Shown here piece by piece: positions 1 through 9,348 of a DNA stretch of 64,000 nt. The stretch is from contig CAJXCD010000002.1 in the NCBI GenBank assembly GCA_913051545.1, positions 88,220 through 152,219 on the forward strand. The letters are read 5' to 3'. A program made the translations under genes and the position numbers. The notes under the pieces were generated by a model. The model was not told the origin of the DNA and made no database searches. It saw only the letters and a program-made list of their open reading frames with translations. Source of the DNA: an uncultured Chloroflexota bacterium. GTDB lineage: Bacteria; Chloroflexota; Dehalococcoidia; Lucifugimonadales; CAJXCD01. The stretch's first letter is position 1. Every line of letters starts with the position of its first letter.

Positions 1-453
1 TTCGTTTGTACTGGCACGGCCTGTTACTATCGGATCTCTAGTATGTGGTGTTTCGTCCAGTAATGCTCCTAGATGTATAACTGTATTTATCTTGCACGAT
101 TCTATAATGTTCATTATTTCTTGCGAATATGTTTTCCACATCAAATTAGGTTCTGTTCCTTTGAACAAGATGATCCCTTCGTCCCCTTCAAGTGGGAGGA
201 AATAGTAGAATTCATTTGTTGGCCATTTTATATATCTTTCACCACTTTTATTGGTGAGGGTTAAGGGGCGTACTTTTGTAAAGTCGTAAAAAGGTTCTGG
301 ATTCACATCCGCGAATTTTTTTGCAGGTAGTGTTTCAACAAGGTGACTGACGGCCAGCGTTGCTGATTCGATTGCGTCAGGCCATCCGCTGAAGGCGAGG
401 ATCATGGTCGAAAATGTTCCTCTAGGAATCTCATTTATACGGAGTTTTTCCAT
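1..453 (-). CDS. PAC2 family protein, C-terminal part cut by window edge
   Basis: The ATG is at 453 and the frame stays open for 151 codons to the window edge, so only the N-terminal half or so is visible. The segment near residues 128-150 (LGALLDETPHTRDPIVTGRAS) matches the core of PAC2-family (proteasome-assembly-chaperone-like) proteins, in which a TPHTRP-like stretch precedes a conserved TG-S motif. These proteins are soluble and mostly uncharacterised in bacteria; some sit beside ATP-grasp ligases. No partner gene is visible because the window ends. The assignment rests on that motif plus the early FSGWPDA stretch, the usual PAC2 opening. Confidence 0.72.
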   Translation of the reverse strand, partial: MEKLRINEIPRGTFSTMILAFSGWPDAIESATLAVSHLVETLPAKKFADVNPEPFYDFTKVRPLTLTNKSGERYIKWPTNEFYYFLPLEGDEGIILFKGTEPNLMWKTYSQEIMNIIESCKINTVIHLGALLDETPHTRDPIVTGRASTNE

Positions 454-526
454 TAATTTAGTCCTGTTATATCAATTTTGCATTATTAGCAATATATGCG
501 TTCGTGGATCATTTTCGATATATAGA

Positions 527-541
527 TTGACAGATTGTCAA
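527..541. repeat. Short inverted repeat in the PAC2 upstream region
   Basis: TTGACA (527-532) and TGTCAA (536-541) form a perfect 6-bp inverted repeat with a 3-base spacer, 74 bases upstream of the PAC2 start. It could be a small operator, or the minus-strand arm could serve as a -35 box, although no convincing -10 lies 16-18 bases downstream. A site this short can occur by chance. Nothing else was seen in the 454-727 gap. Confidence 0.25.
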
Positions 542-727
542 ACTCTGATCGAGGTTTGAAGTCATTCTGGACACGGAAAAGAGAAGTTGCAGAACCCTTT
601 GTGCCGAAATCTAAAACGGCTCAGAATTCACCTGATCTATAACATAGATTGTTTCATAATATTCGATCGGTTTCAAGATAGCGATTATCGCAGTCTTTTA
701 AGGATAATTAATGTGATTTTGCTGTTA

Positions 728-2083
728 TTATTCGACCAAGAGATCGTATGCTAGTGCCACCATTGTTTTGGCACCTGTAACGATACTACGAATTCCTTCT
801 GATTCATCTGTCCCATGGTAATTAACGAGACTAGGATCATCATCAGGATGGAATCCATGAAATCCATAAGTATCGACTCCTAGTTCTCGAGTGAATCTAG
901 AGTCTGTGAATCCTGTTGCTAGTCCTGGGACCCATTGTATGTCATTTCGACCCAGCGTTATGGCAGTAGCGTTCTTAATTTTATTTACAAATCCTGATTC
1001 AAATGGAGATGAATTCGGCACAGCCATATAGTCGATCTGAAAATCTATTCCAGGGATATCTCCGATTACGTTTGATAGTTCGCTTCTGACGTAATCTTCA
1101 TCTTGATGGGGCAGTGTTCTGACATCGCAAGTTAATCTGATTGATTCAGGAACGCTGTTTGACTTGATTCCTCCTTTAACTATCGTAGGAGTTAGAGTCA
1201 TTCTAGATAGAGCTCTTAAGACAGATGCTAATTCGATGTCCTTTCGTTCTGTTTCAGCTATTATTTCGTCTATGTTTCCGCCGGTAGGTTTATCTTCTAT
1301 AGCAAATGTTGACAGGTGTTGGAAAAGGTCGGGTGATACATCCCGTTCTGCTTCATAGTTTTCTATTCGCTCAATGACTTTGCTAAGAGAGTATGATGCG
1401 TTCTCTCCTTTCCAAGGTGTGGATGCGTGAGCGCTAGAGCCTTTTATGTCTATTTCAATCTGCAGTCTTCCTTTTTCACCTACTCCTAGCATATAAGCTA
1501 GGCCATTTGTGGAACTTACCTGGGTCCCTCCACCTTCATTTATAGCATAAGGCGCATAGATCTTTTCCGGATATGTTTTAGCTAACCACTCGAATCCATA
1601 TCGGCCACCGTGTTCTTCGTCTGCTCCCGAAGCTAATATAAGACCATTTTTTAAAGCAGGTATGTTACGTTTGAGAGTACGCATGGCCATCATTTGAGCC
1701 GCGAGCAGTCCCTTACAGTCTGCTGCACCCCGGCCATATATTCTGCCATTAGAAATTGTTGCACTGAATGGTGGAAATCTCCATTTACTTTCTTCTTCGA
1801 CTGGAACTACGTCTGTGTGAGACATGAACATTAGTCCTGCCTCACCCGAGGTGCCTTCTATCCTAGCTATAATATTTCCACGTCCAGGCGTCTTTTCAAG
1901 TATTTCGGAATTTATACCGTATCGAGATAACCATTCACTTATGAATTCACATACTTTAGTTTCGTTACCTGTTGGCATGACACCGGTATTTATGGATGGT
2001 ATTCGCACCAGTGCCTGTTCTAATTCAATTAGTTCATTTTTTGATTCGTCTATTTGTTCAAGAAGTTGTAAGATATCTGACAA
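728..2083 (-). CDS. M20 family metallopeptidase (ArgE/DapE/ACY1-type)
   Basis: This is a dinuclear zinc amidohydrolase of the M20 family, which removes acyl groups or single residues from small peptides and N-acyl amino acids. Visible metal-site motifs are SHTDVVPV (near residue 90), GRGAADCKG with the bridging Asp, ADEEHGG with the catalytic Glu pair, and YHGTDESEG near the C-terminus. The dimerisation lid lies between. At 451 residues the length is normal. The start is TTG at 2083, supported by AGGAGA 5 bases upstream; there is no early ATG. It is the last gene of the run nuoA to nadK, 12 bases after nadK. Substrate is unknown: a deacylase or dipeptidase are equally likely. Confidence 0.85.
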   Translation of the reverse strand: MSDILQLLEQIDESKNELIELEQALVRIPSINTGVMPTGNETKVCEFISEWLSRYGINSEILEKTPGRGNIIARIEGTSGEAGLMFMSHTDVVPVEEESKWRFPPFSATISNGRIYGRGAADCKGLLAAQMMAMRTLKRNIPALKNGLILASGADEEHGGRYGFEWLAKTYPEKIYAPYAINEGGGTQVSSTNGLAYMLGVGEKGRLQIEIDIKGSSAHASTPWKGENASYSLSKVIERIENYEAERDVSPDLFQHLSTFAIEDKPTGGNIDEIIAETERKDIELASVLRALSRMTLTPTIVKGGIKSNSVPESIRLTCDVRTLPHQDEDYVRSELSNVIGDIPGIDFQIDYMAVPNSSPFESGFVNKIKNATAITLGRNDIQWVPGLATGFTDSRFTRELGVDTYGFHGFHPDDDPSLVNYHGTDESEGIRSIVTGAKTMVALAYDLLVE

Positions 2084-2095
2084 GAAAATCTCCTG

Positions 2096-2941
2096 CTATA
2101 TTTCTGATTTGTTTCCACTGAGTTTAGACGCTAAATTCCCGTAGAAGGCAGAATTATCTCCATGTCTTAGAAACAAGGTTGAGTGGGGGCTGCGAGATAT
2201 ATATACGATTGAATCCACATCGAGGATGTTAGAAGTTATATCTACACTGATAGTTGATTGTAATTTATCTTGGACTCTAAGATTAATCACGTCACTCCCA
2301 CTTATAATGAGACTTTTGCTGAAGCTTATGTGTGCTGCTAGGGGTTGAACTAATATCGTGTTTGATTCTGGGTAAATAACTGGTCCTCCCGCTGCTAATG
2401 CGTAACTAGTACTTCCAGTGCCAGTTGAAATAATAATTCCGTCAGCTCTGTAAGTGGCGACATGTGTGTCATTAATTTGCGTATTTATATCAAGCAGTTT
2501 TGATGTAGATGCTCTGTTTATTACTACATCATTTAGAGCATGCATAGTTGTTGATTGTGCTTCTTGTTGCTTTTTGAATGTAGCTTGTAGCATCATTCTC
2601 TTTTCGATCCTGGGACTCCCATCTAGATAAGATAACAATCTGTCTTGAGCTTCTGGGACGCTTAATTCTGTCATGAAGCCGATCCGTCCCATGTTGATTC
2701 CCAGAATAGCTATGTTGTTGGGCGATGCAATTCTAGCCACGCGTAAAATCGTTCCATCTCCACCGATAGTGACGATGATTGAAGCAGATTCAATGTGTTC
2801 CGAATTTGCGTTGAGAGTTTCTACGGGAGATATCCAGCAAGTATAGTACCGCCTAGCACTATCCATTAGGGTGTTTGCAAGTTGGATAGCATCAGGAAGG
2901 GTAGAATTATATACGAAGCCTATCGAATTCTTATAGGTCAT
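2096..2941 (-). CDS. nadK: NAD(+) kinase
   Basis: It phosphorylates NAD+ at the 2'-hydroxyl of the adenosine ribose to make NADP+. The diagnostic GGDGT motif is at about residue 60 (TIGGDGTILRVAR), followed by NMGRIGFMTE and the NAD-binding glycine-rich stretch STGTGSTSYALAAGGP at about 170-185. The 281-residue length is normal for the bacterial cytoplasmic enzyme. It sits 59 bases after nuoN on the same strand, so it may be cotranscribed with complex I, although a separate promoter in the gap cannot be excluded. The ATG at 2941 has only a weak SD. Confidence 0.93.
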   Translation of the reverse strand: MTYKNSIGFVYNSTLPDAIQLANTLMDSARRYYTCWISPVETLNANSEHIESASIIVTIGGDGTILRVARIASPNNIAILGINMGRIGFMTELSVPEAQDRLLSYLDGSPRIEKRMMLQATFKKQQEAQSTTMHALNDVVINRASTSKLLDINTQINDTHVATYRADGIIISTGTGSTSYALAAGGPVIYPESNTILVQPLAAHISFSKSLIISGSDVINLRVQDKLQSTISVDITSNILDVDSIVYISRSPHSTLFLRHGDNSAFYGNLASKLSGNKSEI

Positions 2942-3000
2942 GACGGCAAGGAGTCTAACATTGGGTTATTGTAGGTGTCAACGAGGGTGCACTTAGTTGT

Positions 3001-4494
3001 TTAAGATAAGGTAGCAGCAGCTGATTGAGCAATTTTTATTAATGGTGTTGGATATATGCCGAATAACATTACCATGAAAGTGCTGACTGTTATGGCTAAA
3101 CGAGTGCGGATAGATGCCGTTATAGGTTCCTCTGTGTCACTGGATGATAAATACATCACTTTTATGACTCGTAGATAGTAGTATGCGGATAGAACACTAT
3201 TAAGCACTCCGATCACGGCTAACCAAGCAAGACCTGAATCCACTGCAGCTCCAAAGATATAGAGTTTTACCATGAATCCAACGGTTGGAGGTATTCCTAT
3301 CAAAGATACCAGGGCCAATGCGAGCACTCCACCCGTAAGTGGGAATTTTCTTCCAATACCAGCAAAACTAGATATTTTGTTGTCACCGACTGAGTTTGAT
3401 ATTATTATCACTGATCCAAATGCAGCGAGATTTGTCAGTCCATAACCACCCAAGTAGAACAATATTCCACTAATGCCTTGATGAGGACCTTGTGTGATTG
3501 TATTTGTGGATAAAGAAGCTAAACCAACTAATAAATAACCAGCATGGGCTACTGCACTATAAGCTAGCATCCGCTTAATGTTTGATTGCGAGATAGCAAG
3601 TAGGTTTCCGATTGTCATGGATAAGGCTGCTAATATTGCAAATATCATAGTCCACTCTACTCTTAGGACATCATGCTGGAATGCTTCGTGGAAAACTCGT
3701 AGGACTATTGCGAAACCAGCCGCCTTACTAGCGACTGATAGAAATGCAGTTATAGGTGTTGGAGAACCTTCGTATACGTCAGGGGCCCACATGTGGAATG
3801 GCACCACTGTTATCTTAAATCCAAATCCGGCGATTATAAGGGTAATACCCAAGAGTAGAGCATAGTTTCCAAATGGTTGCGTTCCTAATAACCCGCCCTG
3901 ATTTATAGCCGATGCTATTTCAGATAAAACCGTTGTACCAGTAAATCCATAAACCAATACCATACCGTACAGAAGTATTGCTGAACTGACCCCACTCAGA
4001 ACGAGGAATTTCAGGCCAGCCTCTGATGATTTATTACTGCGCAGGAAAGTCGCTAATGCTGCAATCGGAAGTGCAGAAAGTTCCAAAGCAATGTATATCG
4101 TAATCAGTTCTACTGTTGACGCCATTAACATCATTCCAGACGTTGATAATAGGATTAATACTATAAATTCAGTCTGAAAATTTTGGAATTTCTTCGAGTA
4201 GTCCGTAGAAAGCAGTATTACAGTTTCAGCTGCCCCTAGAAGAATAAATTTTAGAAAAATACTAAATCCGTCGACTTTTAGGGAGTCTTTTAAGATCCCT
4301 TGATTTTGTACAATTCCATTTTCCATATCCATCCATAGTATGACACTTAATATGATTGGGATCACAAGGCCTATAGATGAAATTGATTGTGCTATCGTAT
4401 CCTTTTTGGTAATGAAGTTAATAGCTAAAATGATGAAACTTAGAACTATTACGCTCAGTTCCGGCGAAAGGATATATATATCATGAAATGTCAT
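3001..4494 (-). CDS. nuoN: NADH-quinone oxidoreductase subunit N
   Basis: A 497-residue polytopic membrane protein with about 14 hydrophobic segments, one of the three antiporter-like proton-channel subunits of complex I. Family signatures include the TM5 glutamate in IYIALELSALPIAAL and the lysine/histidine-bearing segment VPFHMWAPDVYEGSPTP, where NuoN-specific DVYEG separates it from NuoM and NuoL. It is the last complex I gene, 17 bases after nuoM. Length and order match ordinary nuo operons. Confidence 0.95.
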   Translation of the reverse strand: MTFHDIYILSPELSVIVLSFIILAINFITKKDTIAQSISSIGLVIPIILSVILWMDMENGIVQNQGILKDSLKVDGFSIFLKFILLGAAETVILLSTDYSKKFQNFQTEFIVLILLSTSGMMLMASTVELITIYIALELSALPIAALATFLRSNKSSEAGLKFLVLSGVSSAILLYGMVLVYGFTGTTVLSEIASAINQGGLLGTQPFGNYALLLGITLIIAGFGFKITVVPFHMWAPDVYEGSPTPITAFLSVASKAAGFAIVLRVFHEAFQHDVLRVEWTMIFAILAALSMTIGNLLAISQSNIKRMLAYSAVAHAGYLLVGLASLSTNTITQGPHQGISGILFYLGGYGLTNLAAFGSVIIISNSVGDNKISSFAGIGRKFPLTGGVLALALVSLIGIPPTVGFMVKLYIFGAAVDSGLAWLAVIGVLNSVLSAYYYLRVIKVMYLSSSDTEEPITASIRTRLAITVSTFMVMLFGIYPTPLIKIAQSAAATLS

Positions 4495-4511
4495 TTATTA
4501 ACCTTGACTTG

Positions 4512-6074
4512 CTAATTAAATATGAATGCCAGCAGATTATTTTGATTTGAACCTAGTTCTACTGACGCAGCGTTATCTGATATCCCCTGTATTATAGGGG
4601 ATATCCCTAGTTGAAATACGTCACTTATAATTGAAGGGAACAATCCTATAACAAGTACACTAATAGCTAATATAGCTAGAGGTACGGCTTCTAAAGTAGA
4701 TGCATCCCTAACATTATTGAATCTCTCGATAGACGGCCCAAAAAATGTTCGTTGTATCATCCAGAGGATATATCCCGCAGTTATCACTATACCAAATGCA
4801 CTCAATAAGGTGCCTATGTTCCAGACGGGGAATGTTCCAAGAAACACCAATACTTCAGACACAAATCCACTTGTGCCAGGTAGTCCTAAGGATGCAAGGC
4901 CTGCTAGGATAAATCCCGATGCTAGAATTGGCATTCTAGTTGCGAGACCTCCAAGATCTGGAATATGTCTTGTATGAGCTTTCTCATACACTAGACCTAC
5001 TAACAAAAACATCAGACCAGTAATTGTTCCATGAGTAAACATTTGCATCGCAGCACCAGTTAGCCCTACGGTGGCGTTTCCTGCTGCACCAGCTACAGAT
5101 GATATCCCTACAAGTACATACCCCATGTGACTTATGCTACTAAAGGCTATCAGTCTCTTAAGATCCGTCTGGCGTAATGTGACGATAGCACCATAAAGCA
5201 CATTTATAACTCCTAGGGTAATAAGTATCCATGCTACTTCAGTGATAACGTTTGGGAACATGCTTACTGATACCCTAAGCATGCCATATCCTCCCATTTT
5301 TAATAGCACACCGGCTAGCATAACGCTGACAGCTGTTGGTGCATCTGTATGCGCATCAGGGAGCCATGTATGAAAGGGCCATACAGGTAATTTGACGGCA
5401 AACCCTACAAAAAGCAAAGTGAATATGAGCCCTGACGGGATAATCAGAGTCGCAGTTTGAATTTTGGAAGGCAATTCTGTCATATCAAAAGTGTGTATTC
5501 CGGTGGAAAAATAAAGAGCTAATATTCCTATTAACATGAAGGCACTAGCTAGGAATGTAAATATAAGGAATTTCATGGCTGAGTATTCCTTACGTCCACT
5601 TCCCCATATAGATATCAGAAAGAACATTGGTATGAGTTCTAGTTCCCAGAGCAGAAAGAAAAGGATGAAGTCTAATGCAGTAAATACACCAACGACTGCA
5701 GTTTGTAGTACCAATAGCCAAACAAAATATTCTTTAACTCTTTGTTTTATTCCTAATGAAGCAAATATCGCAGAAATACCAAGTAGTCCAGATAGTAATA
5801 CGAGAGGTGCACTAAGGCCATCAACAGCTAAGAAATAATTCACATTTAAAGAATCAAATGGAATCCATTCGGAAGTTTTATCCACAAATTGGTATTGAGC
5901 ACCTCCTTTTTCGTATCCGAAAAATATTACGGATGTAAGGACTAGTTCAATTACTCCAATTAACACAGCAAAGTATCTTATGGATTTCGCACCATTAATA
6001 GCTAAAGCGATTATTATGGCTCCTACCAGAGGTAGGAATACTGTAATAGTCAATATGCCAGAAAAGTTTTCCAA
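4512..6074 (-). CDS. nuoM: NADH-quinone oxidoreductase subunit M
   Basis: A 520-residue antiporter-like proton-channel subunit of complex I. The segments LLWELELIPMFFLISIWG and VKLPVWPFHTWLPDAHTDAP carry the conserved Glu, Lys and His residues; PDAHTDAP is typical of NuoM. The start appears to be TTG at 6074, with GGGAG 5 bases upstream. It lies 12 bases after nuoL and 17 before nuoN, so translation is probably coupled within the operon. Confidence 0.95.
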   Translation of the reverse strand: MENFSGILTITVFLPLVGAIIIALAINGAKSIRYFAVLIGVIELVLTSVIFFGYEKGGAQYQFVDKTSEWIPFDSLNVNYFLAVDGLSAPLVLLSGLLGISAIFASLGIKQRVKEYFVWLLVLQTAVVGVFTALDFILFFLLWELELIPMFFLISIWGSGRKEYSAMKFLIFTFLASAFMLIGILALYFSTGIHTFDMTELPSKIQTATLIIPSGLIFTLLFVGFAVKLPVWPFHTWLPDAHTDAPTAVSVMLAGVLLKMGGYGMLRVSVSMFPNVITEVAWILITLGVINVLYGAIVTLRQTDLKRLIAFSSISHMGYVLVGISSVAGAAGNATVGLTGAAMQMFTHGTITGLMFLLVGLVYEKAHTRHIPDLGGLATRMPILASGFILAGLASLGLPGTSGFVSEVLVFLGTFPVWNIGTLLSAFGIVITAGYILWMIQRTFFGPSIERFNNVRDASTLEAVPLAILAISVLVIGLFPSIISDVFQLGISPIIQGISDNAASVELGSNQNNLLAFIFN

Positions 6075-6086
6075 ACGAACTCCCTA

Positions 6087-8048
6087 TTATTTGAACAGGA
6101 TATATATAACTATAATTAATATCGTACCCAGAGATAGAATTAAACCATAACCTTGAGACTGCCCTGTTTGTATAGGAGCAATTATTTTTCCGAGGTTTCG
6201 GCTAACTAATCCAATTTGGCGAACTATTCCATCTATAACCAATCGATCCGCCCAATCTATTGATTTAGCTATCGAGTTGTATATAACTCGAGTTGTGATG
6301 AATGACTCATAAAATTCATCCAGGAAATATTTATTGATAAGTACCCTGTGTATAGGATTCGTAATCCTATACACACTATGTGAGATTAGTTTAGGTTGCC
6401 CATAAATCAGATAAGCTAAAAGTATACCTGCACCAGCTATTAAACTGGATAAAATAGCTACAACAAAATTGAATTTTATTGAATCAGCATGTAGGAAATG
6501 TGAGAGCCAGTGTTCTGGAATCACTACTAGGTTGACAGGTGGATTTACCAAGAATCCACCAATAATTGACATTAATCCTAAAACTAGAAGAGGTACCACC
6601 ATTGCTTTTGGGGATTCTTGTAGATGAACATCAGGATTAATCAGATTTAGAGATGGGTCTGATTGCGCACCTCCTTTAAAATCCCCTTCAAATGTCATAA
6701 ATATAACTCTAAACATATAGAAGGCTGTCATAAATACAGCCAACAATGCAAATATGTAAACTATAGTAGATATGTTCATGCTGCTAGACCAGGCATGTGT
6801 TAATATTTCGTCCTTGCTCCAGAATCCAGCTAGAGGGAAAATTCCAGAAAGACTTAGTGCTCCGATTAGGAATGTCGAGTATGTCCATGGCATAGATTTA
6901 CGTAGTCCTCCCATGTACCTCATGTCAAACGTTCCTGTAGCATGGTTGACGCTTCCTGATCCTAAGAACAGTAATGCCTTGAAAAATGCGTGAGTGAAAA
7001 GATGAAATATTGCTGGTCCATAGGCACCTATTCCTAGAGCCAACATCATGTATCCTAATTGACTTATGGTCGAATAAGCCAAAACTCTCTTTATGTCGGT
7101 CATTACTAGTCCCATGGATGCCGCAAATAAGGCTGTAAAAACACCTGTTACAGCAACTGTTGTCATTGCTGCTTCCGAAGAATGAAAAAGATCAAAGAAT
7201 CTAGCTACTAAAAATACTCCAGCAGCGACCATAGTGGCGGCATGGATTAATGCACTGACAGGGGTTGGTCCTTCCATAGCATCTGGTAGCCAGGTATGTA
7301 ATGGGAATTGTCCAGATTTCCCGATAGCGCCAGCAAAAATGCCTATCGCTACCCAGGTCACCACTCCACTAGCTAAAATTCCAGTTTTAGCAGCAAGGTT
7401 AATATCGCTTATGTCTAACGAATTTAGACCGTTAGCTGCGAAAGTCTCTCCGTTTGAAAATAGGTAGAGTATTGCTAAAAGCAACCCAAAGTCGCCAAAT
7501 CGGGTAATTATGAAAGCCTTTTTGGCGGCCGCTGCAGCAGAAGGTTTATGGTACCAAAATCCAATTAGCAGGTAAGAACTGAGTCCAACGAGTTCCCAGA
7601 AGGCGTAAAGCTGAACAACATTGCTTGCCATAATGAGACCTATCATTGAAGCAGTGAAGAGTGACATGTATGCAAAATAACGCGAATAGCCTGAGTCGTT
7701 CTCCATGTAGGATGTTGAATAAATTTGGACCATCAAACTAACACTCGTGACTACAATTAGCATAATGGCAGTTAGTGAATCCGATATAATCCCGATACTA
7801 ATTTCCAGAATACCTAACGAGATCCAACTTTGTGATTGGTAGCTATCTATGCTCACATCGTTATTTATTACGCTTATAAGAAACCAAATTGATAAGAATA
7901 GTGAGATACTTATAGACGCAATCGTCAAATGACTGGATACATTACGGAATTGATTAAAGAATGGACGTATTACTATAGATATAACGGCGAACGATAGGAA
8001 GGGCGATAATAGTATAAGCCACACTACGTTTTCAGGTATCACGCACAT
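6087..8048 (-). CDS. nuoL: NADH-quinone oxidoreductase subunit L
   Basis: The largest antiporter-like subunit of complex I, 653 residues. It has the NuoL/ND5 core with FWELVGLSSYLLIGFW and GKSGQFPLHTWLPDAMEGPTP, and a long C-terminal extension that should include the lateral helix running along NuoM and NuoN, ending in a last TM segment (LILSLGTILIIVIYILF). The ATG at 8048 is only 2 bases after GGAG; the in-frame GTG at 8042 has a better 7-base spacing and may be the true start, giving 651 residues. It follows a small gene by 28 bases. Confidence 0.95.
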   Translation of the reverse strand: MCVIPENVVWLILLSPFLSFAVISIVIRPFFNQFRNVSSHLTIASISISLFLSIWFLISVINNDVSIDSYQSQSWISLGILEISIGIISDSLTAIMLIVVTSVSLMVQIYSTSYMENDSGYSRYFAYMSLFTASMIGLIMASNVVQLYAFWELVGLSSYLLIGFWYHKPSAAAAAKKAFIITRFGDFGLLLAILYLFSNGETFAANGLNSLDISDINLAAKTGILASGVVTWVAIGIFAGAIGKSGQFPLHTWLPDAMEGPTPVSALIHAATMVAAGVFLVARFFDLFHSSEAAMTTVAVTGVFTALFAASMGLVMTDIKRVLAYSTISQLGYMMLALGIGAYGPAIFHLFTHAFFKALLFLGSGSVNHATGTFDMRYMGGLRKSMPWTYSTFLIGALSLSGIFPLAGFWSKDEILTHAWSSSMNISTIVYIFALLAVFMTAFYMFRVIFMTFEGDFKGGAQSDPSLNLINPDVHLQESPKAMVVPLLVLGLMSIIGGFLVNPPVNLVVIPEHWLSHFLHADSIKFNFVVAILSSLIAGAGILLAYLIYGQPKLISHSVYRITNPIHRVLINKYFLDEFYESFITTRVIYNSIAKSIDWADRLVIDGIVRQIGLVSRNLGKIIAPIQTGQSQGYGLILSLGTILIIVIYILFK

Positions 8049-8076
8049 ACTCCATAATTTTTATGTGGATTTGGTT

Positions 8077-8271
8077 TCATATTTTTCGAAGGATTTCATC
8101 AGCTACGTGTTCTCGACCTTTTGGTACCATTATTTTGAATACTACTCTTTCACCCCAAGACAATATATCTCCTTTAGGTATTATCTTTGTGGGAAGGCCA
8201 TCACCTTCTAGCACATCTTTCCACATTTCCGCCATCATAAGATTAGGGGCCTCTCGGTAATCTATCCACAT
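8077..8271 (-). CDS. Small DUF2007-like protein within the nuo operon
   Basis: A 64-residue soluble protein between nuoK and nuoL. Its pattern, a helix followed by EGDGLPTKIIPKGD, then VVFKIMVPKGREHVADEIL, resembles the ferredoxin-like DUF2007 fold called putative signal-transducing protein: an alpha-helix, 'gI-a' strand, and a 'V-vp---a--A-eiL' ending. The ATG at 8271 has AGGGA 6 bases upstream and the gaps to its neighbours are 9 and 28 bases, so it is probably expressed. Standard nuo operons have no gene here. The function is unknown; an assembly or regulatory role for complex I is only a guess from position. Confidence 0.65.
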   Translation of the reverse strand: MWIDYREAPNLMMAEMWKDVLEGDGLPTKIIPKGDILSWGERVVFKIMVPKGREHVADEILRKI

Positions 8272-8280
8272 TTAATTCCC

Positions 8281-8619
8281 TCAGTGCCTCATTTGATTGA
8301 CGTCTGTTATGAATACGGTTTCTCGACTACGATAAACTGTGATTATTATAGCTACACCAAGAGCTATTTCTGCAGCAGCTACAGTTACGATGAATAGTGA
8401 AAAAATTTGACCAGTTAATGCCGAACGAGTTACATCAGTGCCCTGGCTAATTAGTGAGGGATCCAAGTATCTAGAAAATGCTACAGCAGCAATGTTTACC
8501 GCATTTAACATAAGTTCTATACTCATTAGAACAGTTATAACATTTCTTTTTGAAATTGTCCCATACAACCCAATGGCGAAAATAGCCGCACTAACTATAA
8601 GAAAATTTTCAAGATTCAT
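8281..8619 (-). CDS. nuoK: NADH-quinone oxidoreductase subunit K
   Basis: A small membrane subunit of complex I with three TM helices. The motifs GLYGTISKRNVITVLMSIEL and LNAVNIA are typical; the two TM glutamates (in SIELMLN and AAAEIALG) are the residues of the central proton path. At 112 residues it is slightly longer than the usual 100-105, with a polar C-terminal tail. The gap to nuoJ is 15 bases. Confidence 0.94.
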   Translation of the reverse strand: MNLENFLIVSAAIFAIGLYGTISKRNVITVLMSIELMLNAVNIAAVAFSRYLDPSLISQGTDVTRSALTGQIFSLFIVTVAAAEIALGVAIIITVYRSRETVFITDVNQMRH

Positions 8620-8634
8620 ATTGTCGTAAGATTC

Positions 8635-9348
8635 CTATTTTTCTCTTATTAGAGTCAAAGCTCCTATCATAGCTGCGAGAAGTAATATAGAGACTAATTC
8701 GAACGCTAGTACGAAATCACGTAGTAATAATTCAGCTATGGAGGGGATGGTATCTGTAAATATCTTGTCTAACCCAGATTGGTCTCGATCAGAATCAAGT
8801 TTTTCATCTAACACATATGATGTATCATCTTGTACTTCACGATCCGCTGGAGATTCTGAGTCTGAGTGTTTAGGATCACAAAAGAACCAAAAGCAAACAT
8901 GGAAGTAAGAAAATTTAGTGTAAACTTCTACGGAATCCTCTTGATACGTATCTGGCAGCGGATCTGGATGAGGTTGGATATTCCAGTCTACTTGTACCAT
9001 AACAAACGTAAACACCAGAAAGAAAATTAACCCAACTATTGAAGCAGGAATTTTTAGTCGGTTGGGAGGATTACCGTCTGACACATCCCTTGTCATCAAA
9101 ATCGCAAATATTATGAGTACAGAGATTGCTCCAACATATATCAGAATTTGAACTACTGCTAAAAACTCAGCCCTTAGTAGAATAAACATACCAGCGATAC
9201 CGATAAATGCTAAAACCAAGAATAATGCCGCGCGGAAAAGATCTCGAATTTGTACCACTGCGAATGAGGACACTATGACTGAAATTGATACTACCCAAAA
9301 TGCTATGTTTGTGATAACAGATGATTCAATCGTTGAGCTTAAACTCAT
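8635..9348 (-). CDS. nuoJ: NADH-quinone oxidoreductase subunit J with a long hydrophilic insertion
   Basis: A membrane subunit of complex I. Five hydrophobic segments are visible: about 13-33, 39-57, 62-84, 101-120 and 210-233. The TM3 stretch VQILIYVGAISVLIIFAILM and the last helix FELVSILLLAAMIGALTL are diagnostic. The start is taken as the ATG at 9348, overlapping the nuoI stop as ATGA; an upstream GTG at 9360 would add four residues. The unusual part is a roughly 70-residue acidic insertion (about 124-196) between TM4 and TM5 with two cysteines in HVCFWFFCDP. Ordinary NuoJ has a short loop there. The frame is open throughout, so this is not a frameshift artefact. Confidence 0.9.
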   Translation of the reverse strand: MSLSSTIESSVITNIAFWVVSISVIVSSFAVVQIRDLFRAALFLVLAFIGIAGMFILLRAEFLAVVQILIYVGAISVLIIFAILMTRDVSDGNPPNRLKIPASIVGLIFFLVFTFVMVQVDWNIQPHPDPLPDTYQEDSVEVYTKFSYFHVCFWFFCDPKHSDSESPADREVQDDTSYVLDEKLDSDRDQSGLDKIFTDTIPSIAELLLRDFVLAFELVSILLLAAMIGALTLIREK

